Part shown: positions 9,085-17,286 of the stretch, piece after piece
Position numbering within the stretch: the stretch's first letter is position 1
Layout of the letters: each line of letters begins with the position of its first letter
Source of the DNA: CAYRFQ01 sp964423615
GTDB lineage: Bacteria > Planctomycetota > Planctomycetia > Gemmatales > Gemmataceae
Assembly (NCBI GenBank): GCA_964423615.1
Contig: CAYRFQ010000105.1
Span: forward strand, 1-27,154
Reading direction: 5' to 3'
Length of the DNA stretch: 27,154 bases
Notes under the pieces: generated by a model
Told to the model about the DNA's origin: nothing
Databases searched by the model: none
The model's input: only the letters and a program-made list of their open reading frames with translations
Position numbers and translations under genes: made by a program

Positions 9085-9190
9085 GCAGACCAAGAAGGCA
9101 ATACAAAGGCGAAGGTGCGTTCGGAACGGCTTTGGTCAGATTTGCATTGCTGGGGAGTTGAAGTACTGGGTTCTTTCTCTTTCGGGTCGT

Positions 9191-10375
9191 CTATTTCTCA
9201 TCTTGCGTTTCCTGAGCGTTTTTCAATCGGCGGACAGCCTGTCGAAATCGTCTATCTTTGGGAGCAAGTGTCGCCGCCTTCTGGTAGGCTTTCAAGGCAC
9301 TGGGGAGATCGCCAACTTCTTCGTATCGAATACCCATCCAGTACCAATGTTCTTCGTTTTTGTCGTAGATATTCAAGGCTTTCTCACCCCACTCAATGGC
9401 TTTCTGGGGATCAGTGATTTTATGTTTGTCGGCGAGTGATAGATATTGGGAAGCAAGGATTTTTTGATAGTCCTCGTTCGTTGGGGCTTGTTCGACAGCC
9501 TTTTCGAGGGCTTCCCGAGACTTGTCGGGTTGGTCCATTCGCTTGAGGGCCACAAAGAGGTTATACCACCATCGGGAACGGCTCGGATCGACTGCCAAAG
9601 CATCTCGGTAATAGCGAGCAGCCGTTTCATTGCGACCGCGGACGAGTTGTTGATAGGCGTAATAGGCGATGTCTTTTCCGGCTTGTCTGTCGAAGTTGAC
9701 TTGGGCGCGAAATACGCTTCCTGCGAGTAGCACCGATGTAGTCAAAAACCCGATCGCTGTCCCATAAGCTACCCGAAGCCCACCTCGTCGGGCGATCATC
9801 AATCCGGTGAACACTCCAAGGATCAATCCCATGCCGTGGGCAACATTTCCAACGTGCAAGACTTGGAGCCATGTCAGAATGCAACACAACACGAACCAAG
9901 CAAGGAAGAGAAGGGTCGTTATGGGATCGACCGCTCCTTCGAACCGTTCGTCTTCGCGGGACAAGATGTAGAGCATCCCGAACAACCCGTACCCGACTCC
10001 ACTCAATCCAACCCCGCCTCGGTAGATGGCGTACTCGGCGGCCGACGACCCGACGGCGAACAGGAGTAACAACAAAGCGGTTTTCCACTGGCCGAACACC
10101 TTCTCGACCAACGTCCCAAACACCCAAAGCCAGTACAAGTTGAACACGATGTGCATGAGGTTGATGTGCGGCAACGCCGAAGTCACGAACCGCCACGGTT
10201 GGCCTCGCCAGGCGAGGAAGTTCATTGTGAGTAAGCTTACGTCCAACGTTCCTGCCCAAAACGGGGGGAGACGGTCACTTTGCCACCAGACGAGTGTGAC
10301 AAGAATGGCCGAGAGCCCGACAATGCTTGTGACTGGAAATCGGTACCAGGTTTTGAGATGTGGCGGAGAACGCAT
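9191..10375 (-). CDS. Rhomboid-family intramembrane serine protease with C-terminal TPR repeats
   Basis: The 394-residue protein has about six membrane segments in residues 15-215. It carries the rhomboid dyad: Ser125 in GLSGVGYG and His180 in the motif AHGMG. HINLMHIVFN at 70-79 supplies the conserved HxxxN of the second helix. Residues 230-390 form tetratricopeptide repeats (for example EHWYWMGIRYEEVGDLPSAL), which typically bind proteins and here may present substrates. Rhomboids cleave transmembrane helices of client proteins inside the membrane. The gene is convergent with the reverse transcriptase (106-bp gap) and divergent from the CPBP protease gene, with start codons about 38 bp apart if my CPBP start is right. 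Substrate unknown. Confidence 0.92.
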   Translation of the reverse strand: MRSPPHLKTWYRFPVTSIVGLSAILVTLVWWQSDRLPPFWAGTLDVSLLTMNFLAWRGQPWRFVTSALPHINLMHIVFNLYWLWVFGTLVEKVFGQWKTALLLLLFAVGSSAAEYAIYRGGVGLSGVGYGLFGMLYILSREDERFEGAVDPITTLLFLAWFVLCCILTWLQVLHVGNVAHGMGLILGVFTGLMIARRGGLRVAYGTAIGFLTTSVLLAGSVFRAQVNFDRQAGKDIAYYAYQQLVRGRNETAARYYRDALAVDPSRSRWWYNLFVALKRMDQPDKSREALEKAVEQAPTNEDYQKILASQYLSLADKHKITDPQKAIEWGEKALNIYDKNEEHWYWMGIRYEEVGDLPSALKAYQKAATLAPKDRRFRQAVRRLKNAQETQDEK

Positions 10376-10413
10376 ACAGTCTGGGAGCTCTTGAAAGGCA
10401 ATTTAGTGGCAAA

Positions 10414-11031
10414 ATGACGATAAGAATTGGGAGGGTTTTGTTGAGCTATAAAATCATGCTTTATTATACAATATCCAAGACTCTCGGTGTGCTTACTTTG
10501 ATTGCACGTCGCATCCAAAAGGCACTGACAACGGCGCCAAGGGCACGCAACTATTTCGATCTGTTGCTTGTCTCAGTGGTCTTTGGTGTACTTGTTGTAC
10601 CTTTTGGTTTGTGGACGGGTTTCCTCGAAATCAGTGGCCCGCAGGATTCACTTGGAATTCTGATGGCCTACAGCCTTGTGGCGTTCGTGTTGCCGGCAAC
10701 TGCGGAAGAGTTGGTCTTCCGAGTTGTGTTGTTACCGCACAAGGACGAAAAGGTCTCCTTGCGTGCAAAAGTCCTTTGGACGGTTTTAGCCCTAATTGTA
10801 TTCGTGATGTGGCATCCGGTGAATGCGTATTTTTTTCTTCCGTGGACTCGTTCGCTCTTTTATCGTTGGGATTTTTTGGTCGCTGCAGCATTTCTTGGGT
10901 TTGCGGCCACTGTATTGTACTTCCGAAGTGGTTCGATCTGGCCGGGAGTGATCTTCCATTGGGCTGTCGTTGTCGGGTGGAAGATGGGTTGTGGGGGTCG
11001 GGTGATTACTTTTGGAGAACCGGTCGGGTGA
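10414..11031 (+). CDS. CPBP-family intramembrane metalloprotease
   Basis: A membrane protein of about 205 residues with several hydrophobic helices. It carries the glutamate pair and arginine typical of CAAX/CPBP (Abi) proteases in AEELVFR, a histidine in VMWHPVNAYFF and another in GVIFHWAVVV. This matches motifs 1-3 of the family. Members cleave membrane or prenylated substrates, and bacterial ones are sometimes linked to bacteriocin self-immunity. The start is uncertain. ATG 10414 was chosen because GTG 10360 would overlap the divergent rhomboid gene, while ATG 10456 would be shorter. The beginning of the gene is AT-rich (around 10405-10480), unlike its surroundings, which may reflect promoter sequence inside or before the true start. 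Its pairing with a rhomboid gene places two intramembrane proteases back to back. Confidence 0.75.
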   Translation: MTIRIGRVLLSYKIMLYYTISKTLGVLTLIARRIQKALTTAPRARNYFDLLLVSVVFGVLVVPFGLWTGFLEISGPQDSLGILMAYSLVAFVLPATAEELVFRVVLLPHKDEKVSLRAKVLWTVLALIVFVMWHPVNAYFFLPWTRSLFYRWDFLVAAAFLGFAATVLYFRSGSIWPGVIFHWAVVVGWKMGCGGRVITFGEPVG

Positions 11032-11048
11032 ACGGGAATGGCTTGAAC

Positions 11049-11065
11049 TCAGACACGACGTCTGA
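11049..11065. promoter_or_regulatory. Perfect short palindrome before the malectin gene
   Basis: TCAGAC-ACGAC-GTCTGA is a perfect 6-bp inverted repeat in the 76-bp gap between the CPBP gene and the next gene, about 43 bases before its ATG. It could be an operator or an RNA hairpin. There is no T-run, so a terminator is less likely. The Shine-Dalgarno GGAGGA at 11095-11100 lies between it and the start. Confidence 0.3.
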
Positions 11066-11107
11066 TACGTTGGAACGCCGATCATTCGCATCCTGGAGGA
11101 CCCCACC

Positions 11108-14100
11108 ATGAACGTCACCTCGTGCCCATTCTTGTTCTGCGCTCTCGCCTTCCTGGCGCAGCCCCTGTCCGTCTCCTATGCCCAGAACTTCGTTCCGCCC
11201 GAAGGTTCCGGATACGTCAACGTCAAGACCGATTGCGGAGCCAAGGGCGACGGCAAGACGGACGACACGCAGGCACTCAAGGCGATCCTCGAACGGGGCA
11301 AGAACGACCGACATCCGAAATTCGGCGCGGCCCGTGAAATCTATTTTCCCGATGGTGTCTATTTGATCAGCGAGCCACTCATCATCGGCGACAAGAAAAA
11401 GATCCTGATGGGCCAAAGCCGCGATGGCGTCGTCATCAAGCTCAAAGACAACTCGCCGGCTTTTCAAGACCCCAAGAAACCGAAGGCGATTCTGGATTAC
11501 ACGAAATACAAGGGATGGTTTTTTGCCCAAAACTTCGGCCAACGAATCTACAACATCACGTTCGACGTTGGCGCGGGAAATCCTGGTGCCATTGGGCTTC
11601 GCTATCATACCAACAACAGCGGTGACGTGTATAACGTGCGGATTCGGTCGAGTGATCCCAAGAAAGTCGGTGCGATCGGTCTGGCCCTGGAAGGGGGACC
11701 TGGTCCCGGACTGATTCACAATGTCACGATCGACGGGTTTGACATCGGCATTAACTTTCCTGGGTCACTCCACAGCCTGTCGTTCAGTCGAATCGCCATG
11801 AAGGATCAACGTGAAGTGGGGATGTGGGTGCGCGGCAACACGGCCTCGATCGAGACACTCACCAGCCAAAACAAGGTCCCCGCGTTGCGGGTTTCGGGTG
11901 GACATGTGGCGATGACTGCGGCGATTCTGCTTGGCGGCGACTCCGAGAACTCAGCGATCGAACTCAGGGACGGAAGGTTCTTCGCCCGGAATATCAGCAC
12001 CAAAGGCTATGGATCGGTCATCGTTGACCCGGAAAACGCTACAGTCCAAGGGCCAAAGGTCGATCAGTATGTTTGGCCGAAGGCTCACAGCCTCTTTGAC
12101 GACCCGCCCAAGAAATCACTCAACTTGCGCATCGAGCACCCACCAGAAATGAAGTTGTCCGGGGTGGAGTGGAAGCTGGTTGTCCCGAGCGGAAAGGACC
12201 TCACCAAGCCGCTCCAAAGGGCCATTGACGACGGACACGAATATATCTTCGTTTCGTGTGCGAAGTTTGGCGAGATTCGCGACACCATACACGTCCGCAA
12301 CAAGGTCAAGGTCATCATGGGAGCACCGATGCGGTTTCGTTCGGTCGGCTTTCAACGAACAAGGGCCGAGAGCTTGCGACCGCTGAAACTCGTCAAACCA
12401 AAAAATCAGAAGCCGCTGTGGCGAATCGAGGACGGAGCTTCACCAGTCGTCATGATCAAGGGAATGGCCGACACTTACGGAAGTGCCGGTTGGGGTGTCG
12501 ATCACGCGTCCAAACGAACACTGGTGTTGTGGGCGGCTGGTGGGCGATACGTCAACACGGTCACTGGCGGCAAGGTGTTCTTCGTCGACGCTGGACCACG
12601 CGCGGGTTCGGTCATTCAAGGGCCGCAGAAGGCGTGGTCGTGGTCGGCCAACCCCGAGTCCTACGTGCACCAATCGTCCATTCTAAATCTTGGTGCGATA
12701 CTCTGGCTCCTCGGCATCAAGACGGAAAAAGACCGCACGGTGGTGACGACCAAGGACGGCGGTTACACCGAGTTGATAGGTGGATTACTTTTCAAGAACC
12801 GCGAACGTGTGGGGCCTGCCCCCGCTTTCGTGAATGAGAATTCGCACATATCTCTTTCGTATCGCATCACTCGGTTGCCCTATCAGCAGCACGTCATCGA
12901 GACACGCGGCAAGGTCAAGAAGGAGATGCCGTTCCGCGGCCCTGGGTGGCACATGCCACTGTACACCGGCTACACGAAGGCCGCTCCGGAGGAACACTAC
13001 GTACCAGACGCGACAAGTTTAGTAGTTCCAGGGTCGGCAAGTCTGCCGTTGGCCGGAGAGCCGGTCACGCTCAAAGGGATTCGGTACGTCGGCAAGGGAA
13101 AAGTTACCGACGCGAAGCTTTTCGTTCGCAAAGTAGGTCAGTCGAAGTTTAAAGCCCTTCCACTGGCGGGCCAAGGAGACAACGGTTATCGAGTCACGAT
13201 TCCAGCGACGATTACCGAGCAACCTTTCGAGTATTATGTCCAGATCGTTCTCGACGGAAGGAAAACGATAGCCCAACCGCCGACCGGAGCCGTGAACGCC
13301 GTCCGCGTCAGTCCTGACGCCAAAGCTCCTGTTTTGACTGGGGTTCCGGAAGTCGTCGTGGCAAAAAACTACGCGGTTGCCTTGAAGTGGAAACCGGCAA
13401 TCGATGACACCGGTGTGTCCTTTTACCGTCTGGTGCGGGTGAGTGATCCCAAGAAGAAACCGACCGATGGTAACATGCTCGCACAACTCTCGGCGAAAGA
13501 ACTGACGTTCCGAGACAAGGCGCCGCCAGCCGGAAGAACGATTTACTACGGTGTGCAACCGGTCGATAAAGCTGGCCGCAACGGAGAGTGGAAGTTCGTC
13601 AAGGTCGCAGTGCCCAGGAATATTCCGCCCGAGGTCACGGTGCAGCTCACGGCGACGGCCGTTGGTAGTCATGTCCACTTGAAGTGGTCGGGCGAACTGG
13701 AACCCGACGTCACGACGATCGAACTTCTCCGTGGGGAAGGAAAGGACGGCGAGTTGAAGCTCCTTCAGACCATCGAGGATCTGAAGACCCATCGGGTCAT
13801 CGACAAGACCACGGAGGGCGAGAAGAAATATTGCTACGCCCTGAGGTTGAAAGATTCTGGAGGGCTCACGAGCCGACCTTCGCCCGCACAATTGGTCAAG
13901 GCCAGTCTTTTTATCAAGAGGATTAACTGTGGTGGCAAGAAAGTCGTCGGTGAAGACGGCGTGGAGTGGGAGGCCGATACCAAGTCCATCGGTGGGACAG
14001 GGCGCTGGTCCACCGACAAGAAGATCGCTGGCGTAAGCAATGCACTCCAAGCCATCTACCAAAGCGAACGCTGGGCCAACTACGGGCTCGTATTCACGTT

Positions 14101-14374
14101 CGACGTGAAGCCCGGAAAATACGAGGTCGTGCTGCACCTGGCCGAGACGAACAAGGTCTTTTCGAAAAAGGGAGCTCGAACCTACGACCTCGAGATCAAC
14201 GGCCAGAAGCACCACAAGGGGGTCGATGTCTTTGCCAAAGTCGGAGCGTTCCAAGGGTATCCGCTCGTTACCCCTGTGGAGATCAAGGGGGGACGGATGC
14301 GAGTCGTTTTGCGAAAGCGGAATGCTGGTCCGTCAATAAAGGGAATTGAGGTACGTGGAGTGAGTGCGAAGTAG
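11108..14374 (+). CDS. Exported beta-helix (Pectate_lyase_3-like), FN3 and malectin-domain protein
   Basis: The 1088-residue protein begins with a signal peptide (cleavage near SYAQ, residue 25). Residues 35-330 start with the classical VNVKTDCGAKGDGKTDDT, the signature of the Pectate_lyase_3 right-handed beta-helix seen in polysaccharide lyases and hydrolases. A second beta-helix-like part runs to about 630. Two fibronectin-III-like domains follow at about 735-940 (APVLTGVPEVVV... and PPEVTVQLTATA...). The C-terminal 150 residues are a malectin-type domain (INCGG, VLHLAETNK, GARTYDLEINGQ, IKGIEVRG), which in known proteins binds glucose oligomers. A role in binding or degrading extracellular polysaccharide is inferred; catalytic residues cannot be assigned. 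GGAGGA at 11095-11100 supports the ATG. The gene appears richer in G and C than its neighbours. Confidence 0.85.
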   Translation: MNVTSCPFLFCALAFLAQPLSVSYAQNFVPPEGSGYVNVKTDCGAKGDGKTDDTQALKAILERGKNDRHPKFGAAREIYFPDGVYLISEPLIIGDKKKILMGQSRDGVVIKLKDNSPAFQDPKKPKAILDYTKYKGWFFAQNFGQRIYNITFDVGAGNPGAIGLRYHTNNSGDVYNVRIRSSDPKKVGAIGLALEGGPGPGLIHNVTIDGFDIGINFPGSLHSLSFSRIAMKDQREVGMWVRGNTASIETLTSQNKVPALRVSGGHVAMTAAILLGGDSENSAIELRDGRFFARNISTKGYGSVIVDPENATVQGPKVDQYVWPKAHSLFDDPPKKSLNLRIEHPPEMKLSGVEWKLVVPSGKDLTKPLQRAIDDGHEYIFVSCAKFGEIRDTIHVRNKVKVIMGAPMRFRSVGFQRTRAESLRPLKLVKPKNQKPLWRIEDGASPVVMIKGMADTYGSAGWGVDHASKRTLVLWAAGGRYVNTVTGGKVFFVDAGPRAGSVIQGPQKAWSWSANPESYVHQSSILNLGAILWLLGIKTEKDRTVVTTKDGGYTELIGGLLFKNRERVGPAPAFVNENSHISLSYRITRLPYQQHVIETRGKVKKEMPFRGPGWHMPLYTGYTKAAPEEHYVPDATSLVVPGSASLPLAGEPVTLKGIRYVGKGKVTDAKLFVRKVGQSKFKALPLAGQGDNGYRVTIPATITEQPFEYYVQIVLDGRKTIAQPPTGAVNAVRVSPDAKAPVLTGVPEVVVAKNYAVALKWKPAIDDTGVSFYRLVRVSDPKKKPTDGNMLAQLSAKELTFRDKAPPAGRTIYYGVQPVDKAGRNGEWKFVKVAVPRNIPPEVTVQLTATAVGSHVHLKWSGELEPDVTTIELLRGEGKDGELKLLQTIEDLKTHRVIDKTTEGEKKYCYALRLKDSGGLTSRPSPAQLVKASLFIKRINCGGKKVVGEDGVEWEADTKSIGGTGRWSTDKKIAGVSNALQAIYQSERWANYGLVFTFDVKPGKYEVVLHLAETNKVFSKKGARTYDLEINGQKHHKGVDVFAKVGAFQGYPLVTPVEIKGGRMRVVLRKRNAGPSIKGIEVRGVSAK

Positions 14375-14729
14375 GGCAAGTGGCCATGATTCTGGTGAGA
14401 AGGTCGATTGTCGAGGAAAGTGATGTTCGATTGTGTTGGGCCAATGTTATCTTCTGACGACCGTGGCTACAGTCCGTCGCCGCTCCGGAGTTGTGTCAGG
14501 AATTTCCTTACAAAACACCCCCAGTTTCTCCCGGTGGTGCAAGTCTCTTCGGAAGCGTATCTTAATAAACATTGAGGTTCTTACATCTACGGAACCAACG
14601 GTGCAGGACCCTCAGGACGAGAAATGGAATTGCGTCGGGTTTCTGGGCATGTTCTTGGTCGAGCGTTCGATTGGATACGTTTGGTGGGAGTGATGATTTA
14701 GCAAGTCAGTGTGTGGCGTCAAATCAACC

Positions 14730-14809
14730 CACGACACTCAGCTTACCTGGCCATTGTGACCAGGCTACGATGAGGTTGGCCTTGGGTGGACGGATAAATG
14801 AGTGTCGTG
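14730..14809. repeat. 80-bp stem-loop in the 697-bp gap 14375-15071
   Basis: CACGACACTCA (14730-14740) pairs perfectly with TGAGTGTCGTG (14799-14809), an 11-bp stem. The enclosed loop contains CCTGG/CCAGG (14746-14763). No protein family is recognised anywhere in 14375-15071. The reading frames there are short and overlap these palindromes, and a 32-codon frame at 14847-14945 matches nothing I know. A degenerate third piece (CCGTGGCTACAG followed by CGCCGCTCCGGAG) lies near 14460-14492. Confidence 0.55.
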
Positions 14810-14876
14810 TTTGTTGTGGTTCTTTGGGTTCCGTGGGTTTGCACTCATGGCTAGGATCTATCGCTCCCTCGGAGCT
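14804..14876. repeat. Second copy of the dispersed palindromic element found before the reverse transcriptase
   Basis: The stretch shares GTTTGT, TGGTTCTTT, GTTCCGTGG, GGATCT and a terminal CGC...GGAGCT/GGCT palindrome, in the same order and spacing, with 7278-7345. Its end, TCGCTCCCTCGGAGCT (14861-14876), is the inverted counterpart of the hairpin core at 5971-5986. The arms pair poorly downstream, so this copy looks decayed. The similarity was found by eye. Confidence 0.55.
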
Positions 14877-15071
14877 TACAAACCAAAACGCGACTCTTGG
14901 TTCGCCGACTACCCAAGGCCAAAAGAAAACAACGATTCGGATTGATTCGCCGTCTTGGGCGAAAGGCGCACATCTTTAGCTTTCAACTGGCTCGTCAGAC
15001 GCTTCATTACCTGCGCGGGTCTCAATAAGTGATGCACCGGAGAACCAATAGAAACCATAATGGAGCATGGA

Positions 15072-15503
15072 ATGAAACGAACACTACTCATTGCCGAGGC
15101 AGATCACGATTTGTGTGGCCTCTACCAACGTTATTTTACCTTGCAGGGTTACTCCGTGGAGACTGTCCACGATGGGTTGGAATGCGTCGGCAGGCTCAGT
15201 GAAATCCGGCCCGATCTGCTGATCTTGGGATGGGAACTGCTTTGGGGTGGTGGAGAAGGGGTCTTGGGATACATGTTCCACGATGAGAGACTCAAACCGA
15301 TTCCGGTGATTCTCCTGACGACCACGCTCACTCCGCAGTTGTCGGAAGCATACACGGACCTGGTGGCCCAGGTCTATTCCAAGCCCTGCCGCCTCAAAGC
15401 GTTGGCTCAAGGAGTGAATACTTGTCTTGAGGAGGGGAATTCTTATGCTGTCTCATCTACTGAAGTTTGCCCTCAAGGAGCGGGTCCATGGTTGACATCA
15501 TGA
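15072..15503 (+). CDS. Degenerate response-regulator receiver protein without phospho-acceptor Asp
   Basis: The 143-residue protein is a single CheY-like receiver fold with a short tail. The alpha/beta pattern is intact (TLLIAEADHDL, RPDLLILGWELLWGGGEG, IPVILLTTT, VYSKPCRL). The Thr and Lys of the switch are present. However, the phospho-acceptor Asp at the end of beta 3 is Gly53 (LLILGW), and the second acidic residue of the metal pocket is Ala10 (AEAD). It therefore probably cannot be phosphorylated in the usual way and may act as a fixed-state protein-binding module. The start is ATG 15072, with GGAG at 15062-15065. An in-frame ATG at 15060 would leave that site inside the gene. It overlaps the BON gene by 16 bases, implying translational coupling. 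Confidence 0.85.
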   Translation: MKRTLLIAEADHDLCGLYQRYFTLQGYSVETVHDGLECVGRLSEIRPDLLILGWELLWGGGEGVLGYMFHDERLKPIPVILLTTTLTPQLSEAYTDLVAQVYSKPCRLKALAQGVNTCLEEGNSYAVSSTEVCPQGAGPWLTS

Positions 15504-15724
15504 CGGGAAATCACACTTTCAGCCGTGCGGATTTGGAGCAACTCGAAGTGCAGATTCAGACCTGTTTGGGATCACGGATTCATGACTTGCGGCTGACCTT
15601 ACGAGGCACGATCATTGTCTTGCAGGGTTGTGTCCAAACGTATTTCGCCAAATTGTTGGCGGAACAAACACTTCGAAAGGCTGTGGGGGAGCATCTGCTC
15701 GTTAACGAAATCGTGGTCATGTGA
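15488..15724 (+). CDS. Small BON-domain protein
   Basis: The 78-residue protein is almost entirely one BON domain: LEQLEVQIQTCLGSRI, then LRGTIIVLQGCVQTYFAKLLAEQ, ending LLVNEIVVM. The beta strand after the central glycine and the alternating helix pattern fit the family. BON domains bind phospholipid or other hydrophobic ligands and occur in envelope stress proteins such as OsmY. No signal peptide is visible, so this copy may be cytoplasmic. ATG 15488 is supported by AAGGAG at 15475-15480. Alternatives are TTG 15467 and ATG 15500. It overlaps the end of the degenerate receiver gene, so the two proteins probably work together. Confidence 0.75.
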   Translation: MVDIMTGNHTFSRADLEQLEVQIQTCLGSRIHDLRLTLRGTIIVLQGCVQTYFAKLLAEQTLRKAVGEHLLVNEIVVM

Positions 15725-15756
15725 GACAATCAGGACCATCGGTCAACCCGGAGTGA

Positions 15757-15848
15757 GGACACGCCAGAAACTGAGGGGGAAAATTTCAGGAGGGTTCTTC
15801 GTGCGGCCTTCCCAGGCCAAGACTGCTGCCTGAATTTTCCTGGTGTCC
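15757..15848. repeat. Long imperfect hairpin after the BON gene
   Basis: Three nested stems are visible. GGACAC (15757-15762) pairs with GTGTCC (15843-15848). GGAAAATTTCAGG (15778-15790) pairs with CCTGAATTTTCC (15829-15840), one base bulged. GGCCT (15805-15809) pairs with AGGCC (15814-15818). The whole forms a 92-nt rod ending about 124 nt after the BON stop. It could be a transcript 3' structure or another dispersed palindrome. The remainder of 15725-16021 shows no gene. Confidence 0.5.
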
Positions 15849-16021
15849 AGAACCACAAACCATAATCTAGTCACCGAATCGCCTCAAGTGATTTCGCTGG
15901 TCCCTTCGCGCAACACGACTCTCAATAATCCTCTCGTCCCCAATCTTTCCTGTGTCCTCGTTCGTCAAACAAATAACGCGCGATATCTTTGAACGGAACA
16001 CCTGTTCCATCGTGAGGACAC

Positions 16022-17215
16022 ATGATGATGAGAAATCTGAGCTTGCGAGTGTGCGCCATCCTTTTGGGTGCGATGGCGGTAACGAGTCCGGTTCACGGAG
16101 ATACCAAGAAGGCCCCTGCGAAGAAAACGCCACCACGTGTCGAAGTCGTCTTTTGTCTTGACACGACCGGGAGTATGAGCCGCTTGATCAACGCGGCGAA
16201 GCAAAAAATTTGGTCGATCAGCAACCAGATTGCGGCTGGGTCCCCCACGCCGGATTTGCGGATCGGTTTGATCGGTTACCGAGACCGAACCGACAACTAT
16301 GTCACGAGGGTCTACGGCCTGACCGACGACCTCGATGGCATGTACGCTAACCTCATGAAGTTCCAGGCAGGTGGTGGCGGGGATACCCCCGAGAGCGTCA
16401 ACCAGGCGTTGCACGAAGCCGTCACGAAAATCAATTGGAGCAAGGGCAAGAATGTCCTTCGGATCATCTTTCTGGTCGGCGATGCCCCTCCTCACATGGA
16501 CTACAAGGACGACGTGAAATACCCGAAGACATGCGAAATCGCGGCCAAACGAGGGATCATCATCAACACGGTGCAATGCGGCAGCGTTGCCGGAACGGAC
16601 AAGATCTGGAAGCAAATCAGCGACCTCTCCGAGGGTAGTTACGTTCGGATTGCCCCGAATGCCAATCCGGTCGTTGCCGTGGCCACTCCTTTTGACGACA
16701 AATTGGCGAAGATCAATAAGGAACTGGTCAAAACGACGGTCGTTTACGGATCCGAGAGGGAACAAAAACGTGCCTCGAAACTCAACGAAGCCGCTGGGAA
16801 ATTGGGTGGTTCCAAGGCCGCCGACCGCGCGTCCACGTTGGCGAACCTGGGTCGGGGAGCCGCGTACGATCTCGTCGACAATTTCCGCCAAGGCAAGGTC
16901 AAACTCGAGGACTTGAAACCGGAGATGCTTCCTCCGGTCTTGAAAGGCAAGACGCTCAAGGAACAAAAAGCGTATCTGAAGACGTTGGTAGTCCGCCAGG
17001 CTCAATTGAACGACGAAGCCCGTCAACTCGACAAGAAACGCCGGGGCTACATCGCGAAGAAACAAGCGGAAGAGCTGAAGAGCCGTACGAAGGATAGTTT
17101 TGATCTGCAGGTTAACAAACTAATCCAACGGCAAGCCCAGCGTGTCAACATCCGCTATGCAGACGTCGGGGGTCTGAAGAAAAAAGACTCGGGGAACAAA
17201 GACTCGAAGAAATGA
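16022..17215 (+). CDS. Exported von Willebrand factor A (VWA) domain protein
   Basis: The 397-residue protein starts with a signal peptide (hydrophobic to about 20, likely cleavage after VHG at 26). A VWA domain follows at about 38-235. Its metal-ion-dependent adhesion site reads DTTGS (Asp47, Thr49, Ser51), a conservative change from DxSxS. The later acidic residue lies in FLVGDAPPH. Residues 240-397 are lysine- and arginine-rich and helical, with a basic tail. VWA domains bind protein or matrix ligands through the metal. The role is probably extracytoplasmic adhesion or scaffold; partner unknown. GAGGA at 16013-16017 sits before three consecutive ATG codons (16022, 16025, 16028), so the exact start is ambiguous by two residues. 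It ends next to a strong shared terminator. Confidence 0.85.
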   Translation: MMMRNLSLRVCAILLGAMAVTSPVHGDTKKAPAKKTPPRVEVVFCLDTTGSMSRLINAAKQKIWSISNQIAAGSPTPDLRIGLIGYRDRTDNYVTRVYGLTDDLDGMYANLMKFQAGGGGDTPESVNQALHEAVTKINWSKGKNVLRIIFLVGDAPPHMDYKDDVKYPKTCEIAAKRGIIINTVQCGSVAGTDKIWKQISDLSEGSYVRIAPNANPVVAVATPFDDKLAKINKELVKTTVVYGSEREQKRASKLNEAAGKLGGSKAADRASTLANLGRGAAYDLVDNFRQGKVKLEDLKPEMLPPVLKGKTLKEQKAYLKTLVVRQAQLNDEARQLDKKRRGYIAKKQAEELKSRTKDSFDLQVNKLIQRQAQRVNIRYADVGGLKKKDSGNKDSKK

Positions 17216-17222
17216 CTGATCT

Positions 17223-17272
17223 GGAAACAACGTCCTTGGCGGAATCCCTCTCGCCTGAGGGCGTTGTTTTCC
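17223..17272. terminator. Bidirectional terminator between convergent genes
   Basis: GGAAACAACG (17223-17232) pairs with CGTTGTTTTCC (17262-17272), one base bulged, and inside it GGCG (17238-17241) pairs with CGCC (17252-17255). The hairpin starts 8 bases after the VWA stop and ends 15 bases before the stop of the gene on the opposite strand. The 3' arm carries TTTT on the + strand and AAA in the 5' arm gives TTT on the - strand, so it can serve both genes. Confidence 0.75.
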
Positions 17273-17286
17273 ATTGCCACTTCAGC

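Noticed and set aside
9085..9190. GACCAA/TTGGTC inverted repeat between RT and rhomboid genes as a terminator
   Set aside because: The stem is only 6 bp with a loop of about 40 bases and no T-run, so it is too weak to support.
13019..14254. Long open frame (411 codons) on the - strand
   Set aside because: It lies entirely opposite the FN3 and malectin coding region and has no recognisable domain.
14847..14945. Short 32-codon frame starting MARIYRSLGAYK
   Set aside because: It overlaps the palindromic repeat, has no Shine-Dalgarno and matches no family I know.
14433..14979. Two longer open frames in the gap after the malectin gene
   Set aside because: Composition is not protein-like, no motif is visible, and they run across inverted repeats.
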